Positions 1 to 11,164 of a stretch of DNA of 64,000 bases are shown here, piece after piece (within the stretch, counting starts at the first letter, position 1; the number at the start of each line of letters is the position of its first letter). The stretch is taken from contig NC_064619.1 of the NCBI RefSeq assembly GCF_023898315.1, forward strand, positions 344,181,150 to 344,245,149. Direction: 5' to 3'. The notes beneath the pieces are model-generated. The model saw only the letters and a program-made list of their open reading frames with translations. It was not told where the DNA came from and did no database searches. Origin of the DNA: Schistocerca nitens (Eukaryota > Arthropoda > Insecta > Orthoptera > Acrididae). The translations under genes were made by a program, and so were the position numbers.

Positions 1-447
1 AAAATTAAAAAAGCTAAATTCTTTAATTGTTGTTGATTGATATTGAAAACGTACTTTTAAAAGAGGCACTGATGTGTTAGTAGGGTACAGAACACGAATA
101 TATCTTTCAGCACATGCTTAGATCATCGGCACTTTTCAATAATGTGTAGGTCTACTACCTGTGGTTGGGGGGGTGGGGGGAGGGGGAGGGTACTTAATGC
201 CCTTCACAAAAAAATTTGGAAACGCAAATTTCGTCACTAGTTGTTGACTTTTACTCATAACATACGTTTTAGAGACATACTAATGTCTACGTAAGGTCTT
301 AAACCGGAAAATATTGAATATGACGTTCACTGGGGAAAGTGACATCTTCTCGGAACTTAAATTTTTGGGTTACGTTTAACGGAAAAAATTAAAAATAGTT
401 TTATGATCAGGTACAAGAATTGATTAGAAAGAATAAGTATTTTCAGT
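1..447. other. No gene recognised; G-rich tract
   Basis: I see no coding or repeat signature apart from a G-rich tract near 165-190, which is runs of G interrupted by single T or A. Nothing else in this stretch can be supported. Confidence 0.5.
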
Positions 448-897
448 ATGAGATTTTCACTCTGCAGCGGAGTGTGCGCTGATATGAAACTTCCTGTCAG
501 ATTAAAAGTGTGTGCCGGACCGAGAATCGAACTCGGGACCTTTGCCTTTCCCGGGAAAGTGCTCTACCATTTTTTTTCGGTAATTTTCGTTGTGTTTGAT
601 CTGGGCGGACATCATAAGACATCCGTTCAAGTTGATCGTTGATTCCTTTACTCACTTTTTATTACAGACCGATGAAGCTGAGCTACCGTGCCGGCCCCAT
701 CTGAGCAAGCCAAGTACGACTCACGACCCGTCCTCACAGCTTCAGTTCTGCCAGTACCTCGTCTCCTACCTTCCAAACTTCACAGAAGCTCTTCTGTGAA
801 CCTTGCAGAACTAGCACTCCTGGAAGAAAGGATATTGAGGAGACTCCGAGTTCGAGTCTTGGTCCGTCACACAGTTTTAATCTGCCAGGAAGTTTAA
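448..897. repeat. SINE B, foldback tRNA-like SINE, full copy interrupted by SINE F
   Basis: The left end carries a tRNA-like head in reverse (GACCGAGAATCGAACTCGG, the complement of a B box). The right end carries the same head forward (GAGTTCGAGTCTTGGTCCG), followed by the shared tail TTTAATCTGCCAGGAAGTTT. The element is therefore a tRNA-like unit in inverted orientation at both ends with a spacer between. Other copies lie at 48690-48872 and 54389-54930. A SINE F copy is inserted at 571-695. The short reading frames across it are fortuitous. Confidence 0.8.
571..695 (-). repeat. SINE F, nested copy
   Basis: This is the reverse complement of the element at 35021-35187. It shares the tRNA-like head (GCCGGCACGGTAGCTCAGC with small changes), the body that includes CGGATGTCTTATGATGTCCG, and an A-rich tail that appears here as a T run near 571. 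It interrupts SINE B, so it inserted later. Confidence 0.75.
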
Positions 898-1144
898 TAA
901 ATACTTTCTTCAGAATTTGAAAATATTAAGTAACCGACTACATTAAGGACATTAAAAAAGTGGGCCAAAATAAACTCCTCCCCCCTCCTCCCGTTCTCCT
1001 TGGTAGTGAGAGGGTTATTGTCGAGGCAGTTAGCGTTACTTCAAAGCCTCAATTGAAAATTAAAAATAATTAATTCATATAGTACTTTATACATTGTTTG
1101 AGAGCTGATTCGTCACACTCTGTTCATATTACATTATAAACGAC

Positions 1145-2838
1145 AGTCCACGAAAGAATTATCCGTATCGGATGGAAATCGGTGTGCGTGATGTACATGT
1201 ACAGACAAACAAATGATCACAGTTTCAGAAAACAATGTTGCTTTATTGATGGGAAAGGCCTTCACAAATTAAGCAAGTGAGTAACTTATTGGTCCGCCTC
1301 TGGCCCTTGTGCTGGCAGTTATTAGGCTTGGAGTTGATCACAGAGTTGTTGGATGTCCTCCTGAGGGATACCGTGCCAAATTCTGTACTACTGACGCGTT
1401 AGATGGTAAAAATCATGAGCTGGTTGGAGGACGTTGCCTATAATGCTAGAAATGTTCTCAATTGGGGAGACATCTTACTACCATGCTGGTCAAAGTAGGG
1501 TTTAGCAAGCTCGAAGACAGCGGTAGAAACACCCGCCGTGTGCGGCCGGGCCTTACGTTGCTGAAATGTAAGCCATGTTTGGCTTGCCATGGAGGTCAAC
1601 AATAATGGACGTAGAATATCGCGGACATGCTGGTGTGCTATAAGGGTGCCTCGGATGACAACCAAAGTGGACCTGCTATGAAAAGAAAAGTCACCCCAGA
1701 CTATGGTTCAAATGGCTCTGAGCACTATGGGACTCAACTGCTGAGGTTATTAGTCCCCTAGAACTTAGAACTAGTTAAACCTAACTAACCTAAGGACATC
1801 ACAAACATCCATGCCCGAGGCAGGATTCGAACCTCCGACCGTAGCGGTCTTGCGGTTCCAGACTGCAGCGCCTTTAACCGCACGGCCACTTCGGCCGGCA
1901 CCCCACCCCAGACTATCATTCTTCGCTGTCGGACCACTTGGAGGGTGACAGTTAAGCTGGTCTCCCACTGCTGTCCGGTCTGTCTCCTGATACGTCTTCG
2001 GCTTGGAATTTCATTGAATGGCGTAGAATCGTCTTCAGTGGTGGGTCGCGCTTCGGATTGAGCCTCCGATGACCAGTGAAGACGATCCAGACTGCAGTGG
2101 GATAGCAATCCGACTGCAGCTGGCCATTCGACCGACAAGCAAGACTGACGGTCTGGGGTCCCATTTCTTTTCATAGTAGTATTCCTTTGGTTATCATCTG
2201 CGGCACCGTTATAGCACAGCAGTATGTCCACGGTACTCAACGCCCAGCATTGTTGCCTTTCATGGCAAGCCAAACTGGACTTAGACAAGGTAATGCCCGC
2301 TCGCACACTGCGAGAGTTTTTAGTGCTGTCTTCGTGCTTGCTAAACCCTACTTTGGCCAGCATGATCGACGATACTTTACGCTCATTACGCTGCCCTTCA
2401 TGGCAAGCCATCCTGGGTTTACATTTCAGGAATTTAATGGCCACCGGAATACGGCGAGACTTTGTAGTGCTTGTGGTCGTGCTTGCCAAATCTTACCTTT
2501 GCTACCAAGGTCGCCGGATTTGCTCCAGTTGAGAACGTTTGGAGCATTATGGGCAGGACCCTCCTACCAGCTTGGGATTTTGACGATCCGACGCGTCAGT
2601 TGGACAGAATTTGGCAGGATCCAACAACTCTGTCAATCAATGCCAAGCCAAACAACTGCTTCCGTTAGGGCCAGAGGCGGATCAACACGTTACAGACTCA
2701 CTCATTTTGTGAAGCTCTTTCTCTGGAATAAATCATTCAATTGGTTTGAAATTGTAACCGTTTGTTGTCTATAAATGTGCATCACATCTACCTATTTCCG
2801 TCCCATTAGAAGAATTCCTTCGTGATGCGTCATTATTT
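1145..2838. mobile_element. Two Tc1-like 3' halves joined head to head (foldback)
   Basis: The left half reads as a Tc1-like transposase 3' half on the minus strand and the right half as the same region on the plus strand. Both encode the segment ending in a QxxARxHTA motif, and the right copy continues to a PDLL...ENVWSIMGR motif. The ends match in inverted order: CCAGAGGCGGA occurs at 2671 and its complement near 1292, followed outward by related UTR sequence and a TTCCGTCCCATT-like stretch. The symmetry axis lies near 2056, where ATCGTCTTCAGTGGT (2029-2043) faces ACCAGTGAAGACGAT. The N-terminal DNA-binding half is absent from both arms. Frameshifts and stops are frequent, so this is dead. 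SINE A sits in the left arm. Confidence 0.75.
1705..1903 (-). repeat. SINE A (tRNA-derived SINE)
   Basis: This reverse-orientation copy runs from GGTTCAAATGGCTCTGAGC to the tRNA-like head ending GGCCGGC. The TSD CACCCCAGACTAT is found at 1692-1704 and 1904-1916. The head has Pol III-type A-box (TGGCCG) and B-box (GGTTCGAATCC) sequences in the antisense direction. It interrupts the left arm of the Tc1 foldback. Confidence 0.95.
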
Positions 2839-3038
2839 TTATCTTAGACTGTAAAAAAACAATTGTTTGCATTTAATACAAAAAAATCATTGGTTGAGTC
2901 TATCTTACAAGAAAAAACCCGCAATGCTTCAAGTAGAATATTAGCGCGCCACCAGCAAATGATGGAAGATGGGTGCAACGCTCCTTCGACGACGAGGTTG
3001 TCATAAGCTGAGCACAAAGCTCCGACCCTGGAGAGTGA

Positions 3039-3160
3039 GGTTGGAAACTTGTCGTGATCTTTTCGAAGGAACCATGCCGGTATTTGCCTTAATCGACTTA
3101 GAGAAGCCATGGGAAACATAAATCAGGCTGGTCGAGCTCAGGTGTAAACCACTGTCCATC
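3039..3160 (-). repeat. SINE D remnant
   Basis: The stretch CGAAGGAACCATGCCGGTATTTGCC followed by a GGGAAACATAAATCAGG-like segment matches the better copy at 59123-59357. Both ends are degraded and no TSD is visible. Confidence 0.6.
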
Positions 3161-3194
3161 CAGATACTAGCTGTGTCCGTCGCTCAAGTGTTTG

Positions 3195-3620
3195 AGACCC
3201 ATGTCATACAGCACTTAACAGGCGCTGAGGAACGCATACAGAGAAGGGATCATGAACGGTGACTGATGTGTTTGACCCAAGAGGGAGCGACACTGAGATG
3301 CTGAAAAACCTGAGCTAACAGACTCTTGAAGACATACGCCAACTATGTATGCCAGAAAGGTTATTTACAGAGACTCAAGAGAGAGCATTAAGTTAGTAGT
3401 TTAGCAAAATGCTGCCACCCGCTATCACTCCCGCATGGGCCGCAAAGAAGAGACTAGACTAATTACAACGTCCTCGGAGACATTTAAACGATTATTATTC
3501 CGCGCTCCATATGCGAGTGCGGTGGGAAGAAATCTTAATACATGTTGCACTGGAAAGTATCCTCTGCCATGCATTTAATAGTGGTTTGCAAATCATTGAT
3601 CTAGATGCAGATGAAGATGT
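3195..3620 (+). repeat. CR1-like LINE, 5'-truncated 3' end
   Basis: The last part (CCTCTGCCATGCATTTAATAG, then TTTGCAAATC and a GATGCAGATGAAGATG tail) matches the 3' end of the minus-strand LINE at 55428-57290 read in its sense direction. Upstream sequence reads as a decayed C-terminal tail. The short GATG-type repeat tail is typical of this LINE in the window. Confidence 0.5.
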
Positions 3621-3849
3621 AACGACTACGTCACTTCATTCCATCATCGACAGGTTCTTGGAAGAGACGTGTTGATGCTGACGTTGACGCTGAGTGTTTA
3701 TATTCTCAGGAATTACACAGCAAACAATTTCAGGCGCTTTGCAGTACTTGGCTAGAGGTGTCTCGTTTTCGTATAGATGTGTTTGAGTTCTTAGTGTCTA
3801 TGTTTATATATGAAGCAATGAGACCAAAGTAATATGCGTTGTCGAACTA

Positions 3850-4575
3850 CGAGGGTCGTTAAGCAAATAATGCTCCACATTTTTGTTCCTCCTTTTAGGT
3901 GCTGGAAATTTGATAGTTCTTCTGCATGCCTGAGAATTTTCGAATAGTTTTGACTAAGGACAGAGCCGTTGTGAACCAGCCAAGTGGGTCTACGCTCTTT
4001 ACAAGCAAACTGCTGTGGAAAAGAAACCATGGTGAACCTCCATAAACGTCTGCGTGGAGTCTATGGCAATGGGATGCATTTGATACGAGTACTGTTGGGA
4101 GGCGGGTAAAGAGATTTGAAGCGTCCTGAAGTAGGGTGTACGGATGACACTATTCATACAGACCCGCGCATCACAACTACGAAATTCTCTCTACAGCTGT
4201 CATTGAACATTGGAAAACCAAAGGCAAAACCAAAGGCAATGACTGAGACTCTTGGATGTTTAATGCTGTGCTCAAAATGTGTTCCACGAATGAACACAAC
4301 ATACCACAAGGGTCAAAGAAGAGCAACTATAAACTGTTGGAGAAGTTCTAGGCCTCTCTGTCACGAATAGCGTGCACGCAAGGCTACGAGCAGAGAAAAG
4401 CCCTTCTATCAACAGGAAATACACACTCTTACACAATGCTGGTGTAAGGAGACTATGCAGAAAAACAGTTCGTGTAAAAGAACTGTTGACTGATATTTTC
4501 AGAAATTCTAAGTCTTAAGAATAAATATGTAGTGAGGAAAAATGTTGTGGGAAATTATTTACTGAACGACCTTCG
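3850..4575. mobile_element. Small mariner-like element, decayed
   Basis: The terminal inverted repeats begin TACGAGGGTCGTTAAGCAAA on the left; the right end, reverse-complemented, begins TACGAAGGTCGTTCAGTAAA. TA dinucleotides flank both ends. The element is 726 bp, about half the usual mariner length of 1.3 kb. The plus strand near 4080-4190 retains a weak helix-turn-helix-like stretch of a mariner transposase (VRRWV-like context), but there is no intact frame. It is non-autonomous. Confidence 0.65.
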
Positions 4576-4665
4576 TAGTTAAGTTCTCAAACAACTTAAG
4601 AATTAAGGATATACAGTTGAGGTTCCTGAGATTGACTGAGGCTCACCGTCAGCTACGATAGTGAT

Positions 4666-4813
4666 GTAGGCTGAAGCAATGAATTAAAATTTTACCAGCT
4701 CCAAGATTCGAACACACGTCTCTCGCTTACTAGGCGCATACACTAGCCGTTATGACACAGTGGCACTGCTGCTATAACAGCTGATACAAATTTTAATTCA
4801 TTGCTCCAGCCTA
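4666..4813. repeat. tRNA-like sequence within a short inverted repeat
   Basis: Arms of about 25 bp (TAGGCTGAAGCAATGAATTA near 4667, with its complement at 4788-4812) flank a sequence whose minus strand resembles a tRNA: a TAGTGTATGCGCC D-arm-like stretch and a GTGTTCGAATCTTGG B-box-like stretch. I do not call a functional tRNA gene, because the acceptor stem does not pair cleanly. Confidence 0.5.
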
Positions 4814-7514
4814 AATCATTAGCGTAGATAACTTATAAATTATTGCACAGAAACCAAATATCTGTAGTTGCATCTAGATCCTGAGATACGTTTCAGTTAT
4901 ATAAAGAAAGCCAAAACGAGCAAACATTCACGCTGATTGCTTCCTGAATTACGTCCACGAAAGTTCGTATAATCAAAATGTAGAACGTCAAAGGAAATAT
5001 AATTTTAACAATTTTTTTGGACCATTAACGTCTCCCTTTCGCTCCCCTGGAAATAAAGACGTCACGAGCTCGCACTGCAAAGCTGTTATTATACTAACAT
5101 TAGCTTCTGTTGCTTTCCGAAAGCTTTTCCCATTCCCCTGATTACTCGTTCCTTGTTAGGGACTGGAATCTCATCTTTTACACATTACTCCATTGAAGAG
5201 TCACTTTTATAAGCGACGCGATTGTGAAGTAACTATAATAGCTGAGCGGAGGGTAACCGCTGATGCTTGTCGGTTTCTTCAGAGCTCGGCTTCCAATTCT
5301 GCGACGAAAGTTGGTGGAATTATAGGAGTCTGATGACTTTTACGGTCGTCGATTAATATCCGGGAGAGCAAACAGAACGAGAGTCACGAGCGGGCCATTA
5401 CAAAGAGATTAGCTATTAGCGGCGGCACGTGAAATAAATTCCCTGTGCAAAAGAGATCGGCGCGTGCAAAAACGTAAAGGCACGGTCGTTTTTCTTTCCC
5501 CTATGGGTGGCCGCGTCGTGTAAACATTGGACGCGTAATATGTCTCGCCTGGAACGTTAATTTACAGAGAACTGCGGTGGCTGCTTTGACGTCGTAAGGT
5601 CAGGCATTGATTAGCCAGTTTATGGTTGCTTCTGAGGAAAGCCGTTAGGGCAGTGATTATAATTTTGTTTCTCAAGGCGCCACTTATAACCACACGTGTG
5701 CTTTGAAGCTATTTTCTGATTCAAAGACAGGGCTTTAGCTGTAATATTATTTATAGCATCACCTGCCCCGCTCGCTGAGGAGGTGTTCAGAAGCATCTGT
5801 CCGTAAACGCCTAAACTGCTTGAAAAATATATCGAGGTTGAGTGTTCCCGTGGCTGGACGGAAAATTTTAGTTTGAAAATTAGCAACCTATACGAATTCC
5901 TGTTTTCTTCAAACTGTAATTTCTATTGGAATCGTAGAGGATTCCCTTAAAGGAAATGTCTGTAGCGTCTTACAAGGGGAGGTCCCCCGAGGTGGAATCA
6001 CTCTTTTGAAAGCATCTGTACGGCAATGTAGGTTAAGATCCGAGATATCTCGTCATGCAGCCATTCACGCTGCTGGGCCCTCGTTTGCGAGTAATCGACA
6101 AAAAAATTCTGAATTTTGCGTGACGGTCAGTAGCTGTTGTATGGATCGATAGCGTAAGGTAATGTATAGGGTAAGGTCCTCACTTGCACTATCTTGTGAC
6201 CTCGAAATTTGTCAGGTACCTGAAAATAATTTTATTTTTAACTCTTTATCGAAATGACTTCGATTATCATTTTTATTAAGTTAATTAATTTAAATGTAAA
6301 TTTTTATTTGTCTCCGTTTGTCACAACATTTTAATCGTCGTATGATTTTTTTCATGCATTCTCCTTTTTGTTCCCGCCATTCTTTTTCGACTTGGAATCT
6401 TTGAATACGTGATTTTAAATAATTTTATGTATTAATTTGCATTATAATTTCTTTCGTTTTATCATCCCATGTTTTCTTTCATATTATTGAATTAATTATA
6501 TCTATTCCTCATTCTGCTTAAATTTCGCTTTCCTTCCAATCCCTTCATTCGTTTAAATTTTCATCTGCGCTATTTTGTCCATCGTGCATTAGGAATTTAT
6601 GTTTCATATGTTCGTATGACAATTACCATAAAAATGTACAGTCACTACAAACAGATTATTCCGTATTTTTTTTCAAATTTTTAAATATTTTAATAGATAA
6701 ATAAATATAATTAAATTCGCATCAACAAAAATTCCGAATGAAAAAGGAATGATATACAGAAAAAAGGAGAACGAGTCAAAAAGTTTATAGGATGATTACT
6801 ACGATGTAACAAGGAAGTAGAATTAAAAAAGTTACATTTAAACCAATTAATTCAATATGAATAATGTTCAAAGCCATTTACAAAAAGATTAAAAAAAACA
6901 TAAAGCAAGATTGAAACCCACAACCTTTTTGAAGGGAGGCTCCTACCTTGGTCATTACGCTATTCAACCAGTCTCTACCACACTACTTATTTAAAACTAC
7001 TGCGCGACATGCGATATTCCGGATTTTCTTTTTTTTTTTCATCGATTCCTGGCAAAAAAGGGATCACCAGGGTGACCTGCTGCAGAGTGAGATACCTGGG
7101 TCCTTAACTTACATCATCGTACAGATGGTTTCAAAAAGTCGATATCGCCGCTGGGACCCTTTCCCTGTTAGAAATAAAATTATAACGGCGTGACTGACCG
7201 GAACTACGCCGAGGCGTCTATACCGAGCACATCTTGCCGTTCAGTAGTTTGGTGACCCTCTCCTCTGTCAACAGTGTCGGTATACTTGGAGAAATGTATG
7301 ATAAACAATGTGCTGTCTTACAATGTATCTATTCACCACCAGTTTCGATCATGAACCATCTTCACAGTACTAGCAGAAAAATGGAAACAAAGTGAAAACT
7401 GTGAATCTTAAAACACGTTACATTTTCATGGGAATTATTAGTCGGAAAAATCAAATGTACTTACGAAAAATAAGTATCGTAATAACTCACATGGCATACA
7501 TGCTATTTAACTGG
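4814..7514. other. No gene recognised; AT-rich, possible tRNA-like relic
   Basis: No protein family or known repeat could be recognised. A stretch near 5975-6230 (GGGGAGGTCCCCCGAGGTGG onward) looks like a repeat consensus I cannot name. Minus-strand sequence near 6905-6965 has weak tRNA-like boxes (AGCGTAATG and GGTTTCAATC). The rest is AT-rich. Confidence 0.4.
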
Positions 7515-8812
7515 GTAAGTACACGCAATTCCTGACTAGAAAACGTAAGAAAACTGATACTTAACGTCGTAGTACAGGCTTAACCTGGCAAAAAGCAATG
7601 CTGAAAACATGGAAACCTGTAACAGCATTAAGTGCATTGCACCATTTCTCAGGCACAAGAACCAAGTAGGCCAACACATAAGAGTTTATCGAAGAAGCTA
7701 CAAGCCAAAGTCAAAGATAACAGGTCAAAGAGCAAGTTACAAAATATGTGTACATTATAGTACAGTCACAGAGAGATACATATTCACTCACATTCTAACA
7801 AAACAAATAGAATAAGATACATTTGTAAATGAATTTTTTATACTATACAAAATTATGTAATATAATAATCAAGGGTTACTATTGTAATGTCATATGATAT
7901 TATAATGTGCATGATAAAAACGAATCATTTTGTGGAAACTACCACTCGTGCAAAAATAGATATGTACAATATTATTTAATAGAACTGTAACACGATGCTA
8001 TTGTAATCTCACATGACATTATAATGTCACATGATAAAAACAAATAATTTTGTGGAAACTAGCTCTCATGGAAAAATAGAAATGTACAGTATTATTTAAT
8101 AGAACTGTAACATGATGCTATTGGAATCTCACATGATATTGTAATTTCACATGATAAAAATTAACCGAACATTTGGTGAAAACTATGAAAATTCACATAG
8201 ACATGTCCAATATTACGTAATATAACACTTACATGATGCTACTGTAATGCCACATGATATTGTAATGTCACATGGTAAAAACTGGCTATTTGGTAAGAAC
8301 TACAACTTTTGAAAATAAACATAGACATGTAACGTTGAACAGTTATATAAGGCATTCCCCTACTACGAATCATTCAGGAACAAATTAAGTTCTTCGATGT
8401 TTCGGTAACGTGCCTCGTAAAGTAGAACCAATGGTTGGTTTATTTTTATCATGCGAAATTTTAATATCATGTGACATTATTATAATATCATATGCTTACT
8501 TATTACATAATATTCTACGGTATAAAATGCTTATACAACTGTATCTTCTTTTATCGTAATTTAAATGCAGGTGTATCTCTCTGTGACTGTGCTATAGTGT
8601 ACACACTTTTTGTATCTTGCAGCTTCTTTGATCAATTCTTCTATGTTAGCCTACTGGGTCTTGTTGTCTCTGAGCAGTGGTACTGTGTACTTACTGCAAT
8701 TGCAGGTTTTCATGTCTCAACGTTGTTTTCAGCTTGGTTAAGCTTGTATTAAGGTCTTAAGTATCAATTTTTCAAGTCAGCAATGACGTATACTTTTCTG
8801 GTTAGAAAGCTT
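7515..8812. mobile_element. Foldback element with internal 120-bp tandem repeats
   Basis: Sequence from about 7515 to 7930 recurs, diverged, in inverted orientation at about 8440 to 8812. Landmarks are GATACTTAA followed by TACAGGCTTAACC on the left and the complement of GATACTTAAGACC followed by TACAAGCTTAACC on the right, then a shared CACAGTCACAGAGAGATACA. Between the arms lie four tandem units. No transposase frame is present. The class is unknown. Confidence 0.6.
7860..8335. repeat. Tandem repeat, about 120-bp unit, four copies
   Basis: The anchor ATTGTAATSTCA recurs at 7881, 8000, 8120 and 8241, spacings of 119 to 121. Each unit holds CACATGATATTATAATGTCA and GATAAAAA and then a TGGAAACTA-like stretch. 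Copies differ by roughly one base in seven by eye. A single inverted unit lies near 8442-8495 in the right arm of the foldback. Confidence 0.8.
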
Positions 8813-9519
8813 TTGGCGTTACCAGTCTAGCTGACATTCAGTCTCGGTATGGAGTCTTCCCTAAAATCTCCGTCGCACCTAATCTCTCCACCAGTTACAC
8901 GGCTTGTCCAGAGATTGAGCGTTGTAATTTCCCTCCCATGTGTTGTGTCTCAGTCCCATGACGCGGGATACCCAGTGTCTGTGGCAGCTGTAGAAGCCCT
9001 GCTCGGGCGGTTGAGACGGTGTAGCATTGTTCGAGAGAGAAAAAAAATATGTTTCAAAAAGAAAACTGTGAGAAAAGTCAAGGAATATAAGTAGTTCCTT
9101 TTGCAGAAAGTAAACGGCTGAGTGGCTGTAATTCACCTCGAACGTGTGCTAGCGCTTGTAGCTTAATGGTAAAATGAAAGAAAAATGAAAAAAAATCAGA
9201 GTTTCAGAACGGATAAAGTACCTATGTAGTGAGGAATACATAACATCTCACAAATACGCTCCTGATTATTAAAACTGAAGCTCCATGTAGGTTGCAAGCT
9301 GCAAACATCAAATTGGCACGTTCTACAAGCTTAGACATACAAACAGCACGCAATAGACAGGGGGTGTCATCCACATTTTGCATATAAGGAAGGTTTACGA
9401 GACAGATTTCTCGTTCAACAATCTCATTTGAATATTGTTTGAGAGAAGATCGCGTTATCCTTGTGTGAGAAAAATAAAAATCTAAAATGAACATCTGCAT
9501 GACGGTGCATCGCCTCACT
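8813..9519. other. No gene recognised
   Basis: I found no domain, tRNA-like box or inverted end here. The frames are short and the composition looks ordinary. Confidence 0.4.
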
Positions 9520-9850
9520 CAGTGTGGATGTCCGCAACCATCTCAATACTGCATTTCATGGTTGCTGGTTTGGAAGAGGAGGCCCTATTTCATGGCCTGC
9601 GAGGTCACCTGACCTGAATCTCCCAGATTATTTCCTACGGGTATATCAAACGTCACTTGTGTATGGGACCCCGCTGGATACGAAGATTGAATTAGTTTTC
9701 AGAATAGAAAGCTGCCTGTGACGTGATTCGAAAAACACCAGGTATATTTGTGGGGTTGCGTCAGAATCATGTTGGCCGATGACATGCTTGCATAGCGGTT
9801 GATGACCGTCAGTTTCAGCACATTTTATAAGATACGGTACAAACGGTACG
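9520..9850 (+). pseudogene. Mariner-type transposase, C-terminal fragment
   Basis: The plus-strand frame reads VRNHLNTAF, then a GCWFGRGGP.SWPARSPDL segment, then a DYFLRVY stretch. That matches the last third of the insect IS630-Tc1-mariner transposase group that also supplies the element at 52365-53294. The PARSPDL segment carries the third catalytic Asp of the group. Neither the 5' part nor clear inverted ends are present. A stop follows at about 9720 and homology fades by 9850. Confidence 0.6.
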
Positions 9851-9939
9851 ATCATTGTGTCAGTGATGGTATTTTCAGTTAACTGTAACTACCGTAAATA
9901 AAAAAGTACACAGTAATGTGATTTTATTTCTATTGTGCC

Positions 9940-10170
9940 ATTAAGCTGGCTTCTCCGACTTCAGGTTCCCTACATCAAATTGTTCAGTGGGGCATCCTCT
10001 ACGTCCTGTTAAATGCTTGCATGCCCTTACGGAAAGGCCCTGTAGAATCGGAGGGTTCAGGAGTGCCATACTCCGCGCTATGCAGGACCTCAACAGCACC
10101 ACGCGGCTATCGTCCAAGAGGACACACAGTGCAATGTGCAATGTCGCCAATACGTTGCAAGTGTCAGCTG
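9940..10170 (+). pseudogene. Tc1-like transposase N-terminal fragment
   Basis: In one plus frame the sequence after 10040 reads NRRVQECHTPRYAGPQQ, which parallels the NRWVQEGNTERRAGSQR segment of the better Tc1-like element at 25570-27113. It covers only the region after the first helix-turn-helix. It is heavily decayed and has no ends. Confidence 0.5.
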
Positions 10171-10194
10171 TGATCACAACAGTGTTCCATGTAG

Positions 10195-10637
10195 TTGTAA
10201 GTGCATTATGTCGTAGATAAGGGAATAACAAAGTGTGCAAATTATTGGTGCTCCTATGGTGGATGCTTCCGTAATAAAGATTGCCGAAGTATTTGGAGTT
10301 TCAAGAGGCACGGTATAGAATATTTATACCGCTTAATGGGAAAGCGGAAAAATATCATCCGCCAAGTCACAACGCGGACGAAACTTTGTGTTGAGTGATC
10401 GTGACAGTCGGTCATTGAAATGGACTGCGATGAAAAATAAAGAGATATCCAAAAGCCACTGCAGAGCTGAATGTTGCACTAGCGAACCGTATCAGTTCCA
10501 AAACATTAAGAAATGAGCTCCATTAGCAGAGAATTACAAGGCGTACTGGAATTCCAGAACCATTCATCAGTGACGCAAATGTATGTGCAGAAATATGTGG
10601 CGCCGAAGCCATTAAAACCCTGGACTATGCAGCAATG
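10195..10637 (+). pseudogene. Tc1-like transposase, N-terminal DNA-binding region
   Basis: Around 10265-10310 the plus strand encodes VIKIAEVFGVSRGTV, a textbook helix-turn-helix of Tc1-like transposases. Downstream residues resemble the second DNA-binding subdomain (SDRDSRSLKW, then TAELNVA, then SKTLRNELH), with several frameshifts. The sequence stops at the SINE A inserted at 10649. No DDE core follows the SINE, so the copy is truncated. Confidence 0.65.
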
Positions 10638-10648
10638 GAAGAAAGCCA

Positions 10649-11006
10649 GCCGGCCGGAGTGGGCGAGCGGTTCTAGGCGCTACAGTCTGGAACCGCGGCA
10701 CCGCTACGATCGCAGGTTCGAATCCTGCCTCGGGCATGGATGTGTCTGATGTCCTTAGGTTAGTTAGGTTTAAGTACTTCTAAGTTCTAGGGGACTGATG
10801 ACCTCAGAAGTTAACTCAAAATTGTTCAAATGTCTGTGAAATCTTATGGGACTTAACTGCCAAGGTCATCAGCCCCTAAGCTTACACACTACTTAACCTA
10901 AATTATCCTAAGGACAAACACACACACCCATGTCCGAGGGAAGACTCGAACCTCCCCCGGGATCAGAAGTTAACTCCCATAGTGCTCAGAGCCATTTGAA
11001 CCATTT
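10649..11006 (+). repeat. SINE A, split by SINE G
   Basis: The head GGCGAGCGGTTCTAGGCGC, B box GGTTCGAATCC and body CCTTAGGTTAGTTAGGTTTA are present. The TSD GAAGAAAGCCA flanks it at 10638-10648 and 11007-11017. The 3' part resumes after the nested SINE G with CCCATAGTGCTCAGAGCC. Confidence 0.95.
10819..10970 (-). repeat. SINE G, nested in SINE A
   Basis: This reverse copy of a related SINE is distinguished by CTTATGGGACTTAACTGCC, CACTACTTAACCTAAATTAT and CCTAAGGACAAACACACAC. It ends in an antisense B box (GACTCGAACCTCC). The host SINE segment CAGAAGTTAACTC is duplicated on both sides (about 10809 and 10974), the expected TSD. The tRNA head beyond the B box is missing, so the copy is truncated. 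Confidence 0.85.
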
Positions 11007-11164
11007 GAAGAAAGCCATTTGATCGGAGGAACTTCGTATCACACTGTTTCCAGCTTTTGGCTGAGTTTAAGTCCCAAGATTGAAGTTTGGCGGGGCTCCA
11101 GCGACGATATTTTATCCTTTATTGGCTTTGAGCCGTGCCCATTCAGCCATCTCAACAGCAATGA

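Noticed and set aside
1785..2489. 234-codon minus-strand frame
   Set aside because: It runs through SINE A and the axis of the Tc1 foldback, mixing frames of unrelated sequence. It is not a gene.
5975..6300. GGGGAGGTCCCCCGAGG start as a possible transposon end
   Set aside because: No matching inverted or direct end found in the window, so I only mention it.
7860..8335. CRISPR-like regularly spaced repeats
   Set aside because: Whole 120-bp units repeat with no unique spacers, and the sequence is eukaryotic. It is a tandem repeat.
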